NCBI GenBank assembly: GCA_033060915.1
Contig: CM065389.1
Span: forward strand, 21,777,001-21,841,000
Length of the DNA stretch: 64,000 nucleotides
Reading direction: 5' to 3'
DNA from: Euryodendron excelsum
Taxonomy: Eukaryota > Streptophyta > Magnoliopsida > Ericales > Pentaphylacaceae
The position numbers and the translations under genes were made by a program. The notes under the pieces are model-generated. The model made no database searches. It was not told the DNA's origin and saw only the letters and a program-made list of their open reading frames with translations. This document shows positions 23,326 through 34,660 of this stretch, piece by piece; the stretch's first letter is position 1, and every line of letters begins with the position of its first letter.

Positions 23326-26300
23326 TGTAAGCATCCTATTTTTGACCGCTCGGCAGTCTATACTCTGTCCAGACTTGTACTCAAGTCAATATGGACGTAT
23401 TCCAATCGAAACCAACTCTTTAAGTCCAAATCCCATCTGTCCATCGCCCGCGGGCCCACCAGGCCCAAATAGAGGCAAAATGACTAAAATGCCCTTAGGG
23501 GCATCGTCTTTTCCAATTCCAACTCCAACCCCTCTCTCGAGACAGTTTATTCCTCGAGACGATAAATCTATTCCAAACTAGGCGCGTCTTTTCGAAGATG
23601 GTAAGTTCCCTTTCCAATTCCAAATCAGGCACGTCTTTTCAAAGACGATAAGACCCCCTTCTAATTCCAATCCCTCTCTCGAGACAGTTTATTCCTCGAG
23701 ACGGTCTGGCACGTTTTTCAAAAAAAATCTCTTCGAAACAGTAAGTCCCTTTAAACCTATAGATTGGGACAATACCCCAAGTCCCCTAGATGGTAGAACA
23801 ATCTACCTTTGGCGCCTGCTAGCCCGCCAATGCAGAAATGTCCGTTTAGGCACCCCTTCCGAGAAAGTTGACTTCTTAGGCGTTAAGTCCCTTTAGCAGC
23901 TTCCCGAGATCAGGCAGTCTCGGGAATAATCGTGAACCGTCAGAGTAGCAGAAATACTTGCAAACATCACAACCGTTAGAGTAACGGAAATACTCGTAAA
24001 CAGGTCGATATAGGGAATTGCCAACAAACCCCTATATCACGCGGCCATCGTCAGAGTGGCGGAAACACTCAAAACCCAGGTTAACACCAGTGCCTGCTAG
24101 CCCACTTCAGTTAAAAATGACCAAACTGCCCCTTGGGCCTTTTTCGAGACTTTTCGGTCAAGATGACCATTTTACCCCTAGGCATCTGAACGCCCCGAGA
24201 ACCACCCCGGCTCTGGGTATCAAACCAGTTACCCCCTGAGATTTCTTTTTATAGTATTCTCCACCTTCCTTTACCTTTCCGGATCATTCCGAGTCAGTTC
24301 AGGCAAACCTGATACAAAATGACTGTTTTGCCCCTGGTGGACCGGTCTCCTTTTCTGACCACACTGGCTCTAGGTATCAAACCGGTAACTTCCCGAGAAT
24401 GCTTTTTATAGTGTCCTCAACCTTTCTTTATCCTTTCGGGTCATTCCGAGTCAGTTCTGGCAAACCCGGTGCGAAATGACCGTTTTGCCCCTGGTGGGCC
24501 GGTCACCTTTTCCGACCACACTGGCTCTGGGAATCAAACCGGCAACCTTTGAGAACATTCTGAATAATGTTTTCATATCTCGAGTCTTCTTCCGGGACAG
24601 TCCGAGCCTGTCCCGGTAGCTTTCCGGCCCGATTGATCGTTTTGCCCTTAAAGGCCCGGTCAACCCTTCCAACACATCTTGTCCTCATTTTTCAAGTTAA
24701 ATACCTCCGGGACACTATTTTAAGTGTTCCTACGGAACACTCTTTTCTGGCCTTCCGGGCCAATCCCGGTCACTCAAATCGTTCCTAAACTTTCCGAAGT
24801 CACTCCTAGTGAAACCAAGCTAACAATTGCATAGTAGTCACTAGTACAGGTGCCCAAATCTAGTCAAAGATACGTTGCTTGCCGACCTAAATACTTTCTT
24901 AAGTGGCTGGTGCCACTACAAGCTAAGAATTGGCCTGGAGTGGCGCCAAGAGGAATTTTGGCCTGGCGCCACTACAACAAGCGCCAGGTCTATCCCATCT
25001 CTATAAACACAGAGCCTCTTCCAGCATGAAAGAGGTCCACAAACTCAGTCTAAAAATTCCAAAATTCGATATACAGAGCTCGAACACTCCCTAAACCCGA
25101 GCTTCCTTAGGTTTTCCAAACCCTAGCCTTCTATACACTCATACACACCTCCATACACTTATACATTAGCCTCCAACCTTCCTTTAAAGACTTGAAGAGC
25201 TGCAATCTGAAGTTTGAAGATTAAAGACAACTCTTGAGGATTGAAGACGAAGATTGAAGACAAGCAAGGAGTGCAAAATAAACAAGACACAAGGTAGGTT
25301 TTCATTTTACGTTTCTGCACTTGCCCTCTCTCTTCTCTCTCCTAACCCACTTGGGTTTTCTCTATTTTAATCCCCCATCTCTTCCCCCCCCCCCCCCCCG
25401 CCCTTTCTTTGCATGCTTGAAACAAGGGGACTCTCGGTCCATGTGTAGGATTAGACTATTGGAGAGTCACCGTGTCGGGGGCTTTCCTTTAGGCTAACAG
25501 GAGATCACGTGGGTTCGGCCCCCTTGATTATGTGGTGAAGCCTTGACCTTGTATGTTCACGACCCCAAACTTACATTGTGCATATCATGATCTTGCATCT
25601 TCCAAAAACCGTTTTCAAACTCGTTTTCCAAGCTTGCATTAAACTTGTTTTCAAAGTTGCATCAAAATCTTCTTTTTCAAAATCACAATCCTAGGATGAT
25701 TCTAGCTTTTCCATGGCTAGGATTGCTTTAGGAAAGTGTTACATTCAAAGTGACCAATATGGTCCATATTTTCAACCCTTGTTGTTTTCAAAACCACTTT
25801 CTTGAAGTAGTTCTAGCCTTCTTATGGTTAGAATCGCTTTAGGAAGGTGAGATGTTTTTATACTTTCCAAAAAACTCTACTTTCAAAAATCTCTTTTCCT
25901 AAAACCTCCTCTTTCAACGTGCTTTCTAAAAAACTCTCCTTTCCAAAGTTGTTTTCAAAAACTCCCTTCAAAAATCTATTTTCCAAAACTTCTCTTTTTA
26001 AACTCCTTTCCAAAACGCTCTCTTCAAGGTCCACTTTCCAAAAAAGTTTCCTAGGTTTCTTTCTTAGAAAAACCTCTTCCTAAATCTCTTTCTAAAAAAC
26101 TCCTCACTAGGATCTCTTTCCAAAAACTCTTTCTCTTCAAAATTCACTTTCTAAAAATGGTCCCTAAAAATCTTTTCAAAAACTCTCTCCAATAATCTTA
26201 TACCAAAAATCTTTCTAAAAACTTTCTTCCCAAAATCTTTCTTCTAGAAACTCCCCCTCTAGGGTTTTCCTTCCAAAAACTTGTTTCCAAAAACACACTT

Positions 26301-28337
26301 TTCAAAAACTCTTTCCTTAGAGCCCAAGTCAAGCTCTAGAACTCACGATTAGGAAACCCTAATTTTCTTTCCAAAAACATGGTTTTCAAACTTGTCTTAA
26401 AACCTAGGTTTCCAAAACCTTTTGTTTTCACATCCAAACTATACACATTTCCAAAACCTATTTTCTACATCAAAACTATACACTTCTAAACCTAGGGTTT
26501 CTAAAGCTTCCCCTTTCCAAATCCTTGTCAAATTTTACCTTCCCTTTAGGAAACCAAATTCAATCTCTCGTTTAGGAAAACTAGATTCTATCATCCGTTT
26601 TTGGAAACAAAATCAAACATTCCCTTTTAGACTCAAAATGTACATCTTTCCTAATTCAAATCTCTCTTAATTTCCTACCTTCCTAAACCATAAGTTTCCT
26701 AAAACTTTCAAATCTTTATTTAAACATTAAGATTCCAAATCTTTCCTAATTCAACCCTTTTCCTAACTCTATCCCTTTCCAAATCTTAACTTTCCAAATC
26801 TAATTTTTCAAACCTTTCCTAATCTCAAGATTTTCTAAAACTCTAAAACTTTCTAAATCTTAAACTTTCTAAATTTCAAATCTTTCTAAATCCAAAGCTT
26901 TCTAAACTCAAAACTTTCTTAATTCAAAGCCTTCTTAAGTTGAAACTTTCTTAATTCAAACCTTTTCTAAATCTTTCCTAATTTAAAATCTTTCTAAAAT
27001 TCTAAGCTTTTCAAATCCAAAACTTTCTTAACTTGAAACTTTCCAAATTCTAAACCTTTCTTAAACTAAACTTTTCCTAATTCAAAACATTTCTAAATTC
27101 AACACTTTCCTATTTCAAAACCTTTTTTAAAACAAAACTTTCCTAATGTGAAAACTTTCGTAATTCCAAAACTTTCCTAAACTGAAGCTTTCCTAAAATG
27201 ACACTTTCCTATTTCGAAACTTTCCTAATCTGAGCCCTTCCTAAATCTAAGTTTTCCTAATCTTTCAAGTCCAATATTCAAGTCAATTCTTCTCTAAACT
27301 CTTTCCAAGTCAAATCCAACCCTTCTTTTCTAAGTCTCAAGTCTTTCTAGGTTTCCTAAAACCGAGTTTTCCAAGGTCAAGTCTTTTCAAATCTTCCAAT
27401 CAAAGTTCAATCTCTCAATTTTCCAATCCAATTTCCAATTCAATCTCCTTCTTCCAATCAACTCTTTTATTTTCAATCGGACTCTTGTCCGAACTACGAC
27501 TGACCTGATTTCTCCAAAAGGATACGTAGGCAACCCTCATGGGTGCGGTCACAATAATTTTCAAACTTCTATTTCCACAACCTTTTTCAAATCTCAAATT
27601 CCACAATATTTTTCAAGTTTCTATTTCCACAAAATCTTTCCAAATCCACAATCTATTTTCAAGCTTTCAAATCCCAAATTTCTATTTTCAATTTCTATAA
27701 CCTTATTTCCAAATTCAAACTTCTATCTCTTCCTTTTTAAATCAAATCAATTTCTTTCCAAATCTATTTTTTAATTCTCTTTTCTTGCACTTGCATATCA
27801 TGCATCATGTTAGTTTTTTTTCAAACATTCTTTTTCAAAGTGGATAGGATTGGTCAATAGTTAGCTGAAGACTCTCTTAGGTGAATCTAGGGTAGATTGA
27901 CATGTAGGTACTGAAAGGGCGGGGTAGGATGATGGCTTAGTGCGTCTTCCCTACACGTAACCAACCTCCGAACCTAGGATCACTGTTTTCAAAGACCAAA
28001 ACGGAGTTATTTTTCAAAAAGGGCTAAATGTTTTCCAAAGGTAGCCAAACAACCTGTTTTCCTAAAAGCCCTCTCTTGAGGAGATATTTTCAAAATCTTT
28101 TTTCAAAAACTGTAAGTGTAGTTTTCTGTTTATGCTTGGTTTTTAGGTGACCTAACTCACTTTAATCAAGTTAGGTGGCGACTCCAAATCTTTTTCTAAA
28201 AGCCCTTTATTCAAACCAATTTTCAATTCAAACCTAGTCGCACTCATTCTTCTAGGAGGGTGAGTTCTAACGAGAGAGTACAACATTTTTTCCGTTTGTA
28301 TGAGTATTCCTCGAGTGCGAAAAATCTGGGCGCGACA
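23326..28337 (+). repeat. Family A 5' LTR
   Basis: It is the sister of the solo LTR 3605-8188. It contains dispersed CTCGAGACAGTTTATTCC repeats, two GGCGCC palindromes before the TATA box, a C16 run (25384-25399), and about 1.9 kb of pyrimidine-rich degenerate text (25850-27720). Short frames inside it are low-complexity. Confidence 0.9.
25002..25008 (+). promoter_or_regulatory. Family A LTR TATA box
   Basis: TATAAAC follows the dyad GGCGCCACTACAACAAGCGCC. Its position equals that of the TATA box in the solo LTR. Confidence 0.55.
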
Positions 28338-28339
28338 GC

Positions 28340-28358
28340 TGGCGACTCCACTGGGGAC
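28340..28358 (+). other. Primer-binding site, family A
   Basis: TGGCGACTCCACTGGGGAC starts two bases after the LTR end. It is the type of site seen in Ogre elements, for which an Arg tRNA primer is reported. B has TGGTGACTCCACTGGGGA at the equivalent place. Confidence 0.8.
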
Positions 28359-28945
28359 ACTTAGAAGGTTAGGCTGTAGTCATGTCTCTTTACCCTTCAC
28401 CCATATAGAGTCTTCAATTAATTTGGTTCAATCCTATTCACTTTAAATTTTCAAAACCAAATTTTCAAAATTGTTTAAAAAAAAAATATGCATTTATTCA
28501 TATTATCTTGTATTATGTTTGTCATCCACATACTAACACTTGCATATTTGTTTTGTAGGTACATATTTTGTTTAAATTTTATTAACTGCTATGCATGAAT
28601 GTGATGATCAGGATGAATGGAAGTTGTTGGGCTCTTTCCTCCGCTTTTAAAAAATCACACACACACACACACACTACATGTGCACCTACATTATGCATAC
28701 TTGCATTATTACCTTGATGTGACCTTTCTAGTTAGAAAGGGGAAACAGTATATTGGTTGTGGGCAAGATGCTGTGTCAGTTTCTTCGCCTACGGCCTCTT
28801 GATGGTTCCCCTGCTCAGATTACCAATCGATCATGGCACCACCTCGGGGAGTGGGTCTAGGTTTGAAGATTCGGGGACCGAGCCTTTTTAGGACGCATAT
28901 AGACACCATGCATAGCCGAACTTTTGCTGAATTTAAGGCACTGAG

Positions 28946-30324
28946 GGAGACTTCGAGGAAATTCCTGTCGGGATTGTTGTCGAAAGAGCTCGTGCCCCTA
29001 CGGGAGTAACAGTAGCCGTTCCTCCTCCATCAGAGCCCGTCATCAAAGAAACGTTTGAACATGAAGTCCGCTCTAAGTTAAACAGTTCAGCATCTAATTC
29101 GCCGAGTCAGGTTAACTGCTAGAACACAGGAATCCACCTTATCTCTTGACGAGGAAGACGAAATGAATTTGAGAGAGATGATGTTTGCCGCAGTGGGCAA
29201 GCGCCTAAAGACGACTGCCATGACCTCTGCTGATCCTCCAGCTGTCGATCTGGAGACTGCCCTAGCGATTGAAGCTGCCCCTATTCAAAAGAAGCCAGTG
29301 ACCCGACAATAGAAGAAAAAGACACCTGAGGTTGTATCACCACCTCTAGCTCCTAAGAAGCCAAGGGTCGGTGCTGGCAAAGCTGCGGTGGAGGAAATCG
29401 GTGAGGTGGTCACAATTACGCCAGATATTTTGTGTTGACCTCTGGCAACGGCTGATTCGATGATTGACCAAGCCAAGGTCGCTTTCGGTGTCATCAAAAG
29501 CGTCCTCTAAAAGAAGGACATCGCTAAGTTGGGGGTGGCAAGCCACACTGGCATCTTCATGGGGGCCTTTCATGATTCTCTTTTGGTAAGTCGGCATTAT
29601 CTTTCAATTCGCTAGAGATTTTGCTCACATCATTTTTATGCAAACTTTGCTTTTGGTGTAGGGTTATTTAAATTCACTGGAGGCAATGAGCTGCTACTGA
29701 AAACTTGCTGAGGAGCACGAGTACCTTATAGAGGTGCATGGTGGCTTAAAGAAAGAGTGAATCGATGCTAACAAAGATCGAATCACTTTCAGGAAGGAGG
29801 TCGAGCAAACGACTGCCGAACTCAAGATGGTGAAAGCGGACTTCGAGAAGAGAGACAGGGAAGTGTCCGACCTTCAAAAACAAAATGATGTGCAGTCCAT
29901 GGAGCTGTACAAGGCTAAGTCGAAAATAGAAGCTCTTCAAGACGAAGTGGCCAAGTTGAAGGCGGAAGAAGAGGCCATCATGAAGAGGGGCGAAGATAAG
30001 GCGGCAAGGGACCTGGCCATTTAAATGATGGATCTGAGCCGTAGCATCTTCCAAGAGGGCTGGAATGGTGCCCTTATCTTTACCAATGTGGATAAGTCCT
30101 CTGATGTCTAGCGCTTGTGCCCTGACTACTTTGAGACTACTGAGGAAGGCGTCGTAGATCCAAAGAAGGTGATCACCAACGCTGAGCACCGCAGACAACT
30201 TGCCTTGGAGGTTGCTGCTGAAATGGAGAAGACTACTGCTGAATCGTCTAAAGTTGTCGAAGGGGCAGCAGATAACTCGGCAGAGCCGTCTATGCAGTTG
30301 GGGGAGAAGTCGACAGAAGAATAG
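28946..30324 (+). pseudogene. Antisense coiled-coil ORF of the Tat element, 5' truncated, with intron
   Basis: Opposite to gag-pol, the plus strand reads: a Pro/Ala-rich region (APTGVTVAVPPPSEP), an acidic block (DEEDEMNLREMMF), a basic linker (KKPVTRQ, APKKPRVGAGKAA), then IDQAKVAFGVIKSVL and a conserved-looking HTGIFMGAFHDSLL. A GT-AG intron fits at 29586-29661 and joins SLL to GYLNSLEA in frame. After it comes a heptad-rich helix (about 29760-30020: KREVSDLQKQ.., LQDEVAKLKAEEE), then KKVITNAEHRRQLALEVAAEME and a stop at 30324. About six in-frame stops make it a pseudogene. Tat-clade elements are known to carry such extra antisense ORFs of unknown role. The alternative, first ORF of the family A element, is less likely because homology to the B leader ends just before it. 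Confidence 0.6.
29586..29661 (+). other. Predicted intron in the antisense ORF
   Basis: GTAAGT at 29586, a T-rich stretch and TGTAG at 29661. Removal joins two well-matched frames (SLL to GYLNSLEA). Confidence 0.6.
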
Positions 30325-30536
30325 GGTTGTTTTTCTCCTTTTGGGTTTATTTTTTGTCACCAACTTTCCTATCTTTAATAAAAGTCATGTTTTGCCTCTG
30401 TCTTGGTATTACATTTTCCCGACCCATCTTCAACAGATGTTTGGCTCTTTTTAATTGTTGAAGGTTTATAAAAATTTGGTATGAGACGTGTTTATAAATA
30501 AATTTTTGGCCTATCCTAAATAGTCCAGGATTAGGA

Positions 30537-30927
30537 CCAAGTTTTGACACTTGATTTTTGTAACCTTCATCGACCGACCTGTCCAACTTGGACGGGACCA
30601 AGTTTTGACACTTGGTTTTTGTAACCTTCATCGGCCGACCTATCCAACTTGGACAGGACCAAGTTTTGACACTTGGTTTTTGTAACCTTCATCGGCCGAC
30701 TTGTCCAACTTGGACAGGACCAAGTTTTGACACTTGGTTTTTATGACCTTCATTGGCCGACCTGTTTAACTTGGACAGGACCAAGTTTTGACACTTGGTT
30801 TTTGTGACCTTCATCGGCCGACCTGTCCAACTTACATAGGACCAAGTTTTGATACTTGGTTTTTGTGGCCTTCATTGGCCAACCTGTCCAACTTGGACAA
30901 GACTAAGTTTTGACACTTGGTTTTTGG
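30537..30927. repeat. Tandem array, 61-bp unit, about 6.4 copies
   Basis: Units start at 30537, 30598, 30659, 30720, 30781, 30842 and 30903 with CCAAGTTTTGACACTTGG. Each unit holds three small dyads: CCAAGT..ACTTGG, CGGCCG and TGTCCAACTTGGACA. It lies between pol and the antisense ORF. Confidence 0.95.
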
Positions 30928-31049
30928 TTTAGTCTTATAGTGCTTTGAGTAGATTTGCTTGAACAACTTCATATTCTATTGATCTCATAAAAGCTTTACA
31001 CACTTGTTGAGTTGTTACATCATATGGGATCTCGCACTACTAGTTGAAC

Positions 31050-32100
31050 TTCTTCAGGTTGTTTGCATTCTAAGGCAGAGGTAGTTGTCTTCCCTCTTTG
31101 ACAGTTTCTAGTCGATAAGTACCAACATCGACCTAGGATGCCACTTGGTAGGGGCCCTCCCAGTTAAGGTCGAGCTTGCCATCCACTGGGTTCTTTGTTA
31201 CCCCTAGTACTTTTTGTAATACTAAGTCACCTGGAGCAAAGTTTCTTGGACGAACCTGTTTATTGTAGGAGCGTCTTAACTACTACTGATATCCGGTGAG
31301 TCTGATCAAGGTAGCTTTCATATTTTCTTCGGCAAGATCCAGATCTTTTGCCAGAGTCTAGTCGTTAAGTTTGGTATTAAACGTTGTTGATCTGATCATT
31401 GGTAACCCTACCTCTAAAGATATGACTACTTCCACCCCGTAGGCCAAAGAGAAGGGGGTTTGGCCGATAGATCTTCTTGGGGTGGTTCTATAGGACCACA
31501 TGACACTTGGTAGTTCCTCCACCCATTTCCCTTTAGCCCTCTCTAGCCACTTTTTAATTCCATTGAGCATAGTCTTGTTTAAAATCTTGGCTTGCCCATT
31601 ACACTGTGGGTAGGCTGGTGTTGAATAATAGTTTCTGACCCCGAGTTCTTCACAGAACAACCTAAACATATTGCCATTAAATTGGGTGCCTCCACCCATT
31701 CAGTGAAGTAATCTGTTGCCACAATGAGGGACCTCTTATTCCCTGGAGCTCAGGGCAAAGGCTTGACTATGTCCAGTCCCACTAGGCGAACGGCCATGGA
31801 CTGGTAATGGTTGCAAGATCTACAGCAAGCTAATGTATAATTGGAGAGTACCTCTGACACTTTTCACACTTTAGGACGTACTGGGCGGTGTCTTTTTGCA
31901 TATAGGGCCACTAGTATCCTTGTAAGATAGCTCGGTGCGCTACCGATCTTCCACCGACGTGACCTTCATGGATTTCAAATAGGACGCCTTGCACCTTATA
32001 CGGGTGGACACAGTGCAAGTAAAGACCTGTGAAGGACCGCTTGTAGAGTTCCTTACTTAGTGATAGCCAGTATCTGAAAGCTGTGTGTTTGATTCATCTG
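31050..32100 (-). pseudogene. Tat integrase, broken and catalytically dead
   Basis: The minus strand encodes a zinc-binding domain (HEGHVGGRS, then CEKCQRY, about 31990-31850), the core with first Asp in GLDIVKP and TDYFTEWVEA, and GGGTQFNGNMFRLFCEELGVRN (frame 31699-31358). TEWVEA runs directly into GTQFN, so the stretch holding the second catalytic Asp has been deleted at about 31685-31700. The position of the catalytic Glu reads NGQAKILNK, a Lys. The C-terminal domain continues with RNFAPGDLVLQKVLG, NWEGPYQV and GTYRLE in a shifted frame to about 31060. There is no chromodomain. Confidence 0.85.
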
Positions 32101-32179
32101 ACTTCATTTTTGTCCTTCGGTTGTTCATCTTTGTCGAGGTAGGAAATAATTGGGTCCATCCAGGACAGTCCAAACTATT

Positions 32180-33970
32180 CTACGGCCAAAGCTTGTTCTT
32201 CCTCATGAAATATGCTTGGTCTGGCTAAAGTCTCCATGTTGATCGTTCTTTTTTACCCTGACTTCAGGGCTATTGCTAACGTCGCTAGAGCCTTGGCATG
32301 AGAGTTGTTGTCTCGACTAATCTGACAGAGTTTGTAACTACTGAATTTGGTGAGCAACTCCTTAGCTTTCGCTAGGTATTGCATCATTCTATCATTTTTT
32401 GTTACGTATTCTCTCGTAATCTGGTTGACAATTAACAGGGACTCCAAATAGATGACAATCTCGGTAATTTTCAGTTTGATGGCTCGGCGTAGTCCGGTGA
32501 GTAAGGCCTCATATTCAGATTTGTTGTTGAGGCGGTGAACTCGAGCTTGATAACTTGGTCAATGGCCAAGCCGTCTGGTGTAATGAGCATTATGTCCGAT
32601 CCTGCTCCTCGGTCATCAGATGCTTCATCGACATAGAGCTTCCAATGATCAGCCTTCTCCCAAAGGTCAAGGGGGAGGTTTTCATGCTATTGAGCAGGAG
32701 GTGTTGGTGGGTTGGCCGCCGGTGGTAGTTCCACAGAAAATTCGGTAATAAAGTCAGCAAGAACCTGACTTTTCACTGCCAGTCTTGGGTGGTATTTGAG
32801 ATCAAATTCTCCCAATTTGACAGCCTATTTTGCCAATCCTCCAGAGAAGTCGGCCCTTGTGAGGAGTGGTTTGAGCTGATGATTTGTGATGGTATGTGCT
32901 CTGAAGTAGTGCACCAATTTGCGAGATGCAACCACTAGTGCAAGGGCTAATTTTTCAAGTGGTAAGTACCTGCTTTTTGTGCCTAGGAGAGTTTTACTAA
33001 CATAATAGACGAGCAGTTGTTGCCGATCTTGTTGGCAGAGTAGGACGGCACTTACTGCATGTTATGACACTGCGAGGTAAAGAAAGAGTTCTTCATGTTT
33101 GATGGGGGTGGAAAGTAGGGGTGGCTGGGTCAAGTATTTCTTCAAATCAGTGAGGGCTTGGTCACATTTCGGAGTCTATTTGAATTGTTCATGTTTTTTG
33201 AGAAGCTGGAAGAATGGTCAGCACTTGTCTGAAGATCGACAGATGAATCGGTTGAGTGTTGCTACCATTCCAGTCAATTTCTGTACCTTTTTAGCATTCT
33301 TCAGGTCTTGAACGCCCTGGATTGCACTGATCTATCGCGAATCCACTTCAATGCCCCGATGAGTGACCAGGAACCCTAGGAACTTTCCCGAACTAACTCC
33401 GAATACCCACTTAGAGGCGTTTAACCTCATCTTGTACTACTTCAAGATACCAAATACTCCTTTAAAATCATCTAAATGGGAGCTGCTGAGTTTGCTTTTC
33501 ACCACCATATCATCGATGTAGACATCCACAATGTTGCCGATGTAATCTTTGAACATCTTAATGACCAATCACTGGTAAGTAGCCCCAGTGTTCTTCAGGC
33601 CAAAGGACATTACTTTGTAACAAAATATACCCCTTGGAGTGATGAAGGCCATCTTCTCCTGATCATCTAGATGTAGGGGAATCTGATGGTACCTCCGGTA
33701 TGCATCCAAGAAGTTGATCCTCCCGAAACCAGCTATTGCATCCATGAGTTGGTTAATTTTAGGGAAGGGGAAAGAGTCCTTGGGGTATGCTTTGTTCAGA
33801 TCAGTGAAGTCCAACAGACTCTCCATTTGCCGTCCTTTTTCTTCACCACCACTGTGTTTGAAAGCCAGCTCGAGTAGTGGACTTCCCTAATTGCTCTAGC
33901 CTCCAAAAGTTTTTCAGTTTCTTCAATAACGACGTCCACATGCTGTGTTGCCGCCCTCCTCCCTTTTTGG
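32180..33970 (-). pseudogene. Tat reverse transcriptase and RNase H region, broken
   Basis: Minus frame 33826-33569 holds RT blocks DFTDLNKAYPKDSFP, INFLDAYRRYHQIPL, QEKMAFITP and MSFGLKNTGATYQ. The catalytic block VYIDDMVVKS follows at about 33531-33496 after a stop. Downstream are LADFI (about 32740), LYVDEAS (about 32640) and frame 32447-32253 with LLIVNQITREY and QISRDNNSHAKALATLA. The latter match the additional archaeal-type RNase H domain known in Tat-clade elements. Stops occur in several Gln and Trp contexts. It copied RNA to DNA in the parent element. Confidence 0.85.
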
Positions 33971-34660
33971 ACCATAAGTCAGCATTTTGGGTCAACATTT
34001 AGCCTGTGGCAAGCAACCTCAGCATCAACTCTAGGCATATCATAAGGAGTCCAGGCGAACACCTCGAGGTAATCTGTAATCAACTCAATCAGGGAGGTCT
34101 CCTTAAGTTTGGACAAGGAGGTGTTGATGACAAAGTACTTATTATCCTGTTGATCGATGTGTATCTTTTTTAGCTCTTCCACAGCCTTATTCTTCGGCGT
34201 TTGCCCCACATCGTCGATAATAAGGGTGTCCTTGTACAGCTCCATCATTTGTACTTTTTCAGCTTTTATCTTTATGGTGCATGCCGTTAGGAAACACTGT
34301 TTGGCAGCCACTTGGTCTCCTCTTATTTCCCCCACTCCATCGGGGATCAGGAATCTGATCAGCTGATGGTAGGACAAGGGGATAGCTTTCATAAAGTGTA
34401 ACCAGGTTTGTCCCATGATCACATTATAGGGGGAAGGCACATTGACTACCTGGAATTTCGTCTGCAACGTAATTCCCCCAGCAGTTACTGGAATCGTTAC
34501 CTTCCCCAAAGGCCAAACCAGGTCTGAGCTGAATCCGACCAACGGGTTGAGTGATGGTTGGAGGTCGGACTCCTTGAGCTCCAATTTTTTAAACAGGCTG
34601 TAATACATAACTTTAGATGAACTTCCTTAGTCAATGAGCAGCCTTCTCATGTCACAGTCC
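33971..34660 (-). pseudogene. Tat protease region, stop beside the catalytic Asp
   Basis: The minus strand reads RRLLID, a stop, then GSSSKVMYYSLFKKL at about 34655-34580. This is the active-site D-x-GSS block with its x codon turned into TAG. The frame from 34608 to 33979 continues with PLVGFSSDLVWPLG, FQVVNVPSPYNVIMGQTWLH and the linker to RT, all typical of Tat proteases. The catalytic Asp itself is intact. The single stop would end translation there. Confidence 0.8.

Larger units (their letters stand above)
23326..28945 (+). mobile_element. Truncated + strand Ogre-like family A element (5' LTR, PBS, leader)
   Basis: A complete 5012-bp LTR (23326-28337, TGTAAGC..GCGACA) is followed by a primer site and a leader. 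The leader runs parallel to that of B (minus strand of 50825 to about 50150): TTGTAGGT, TAGAAAGGGGAA, CTCTTGAT.GTTC and ATGCATAGCCGAAC occur in both. Homology ends near 28940, inside the text following ATGCATAGCCGAAC. Beyond it the sequence belongs to the Tat element. The rest of the interior and the 3' LTR are missing. Confidence 0.8.

Noticed and set aside
29746..30363. 205-codon minus ORF
   Set aside because: It is the shadow of the coiled-coil ORF on the plus strand, which has the better composition, intron and heptads.
30537..30927. CRISPR-like regular repeats
   Set aside because: The units are contiguous tandem copies without unique spacers, in plant retrotransposon DNA.
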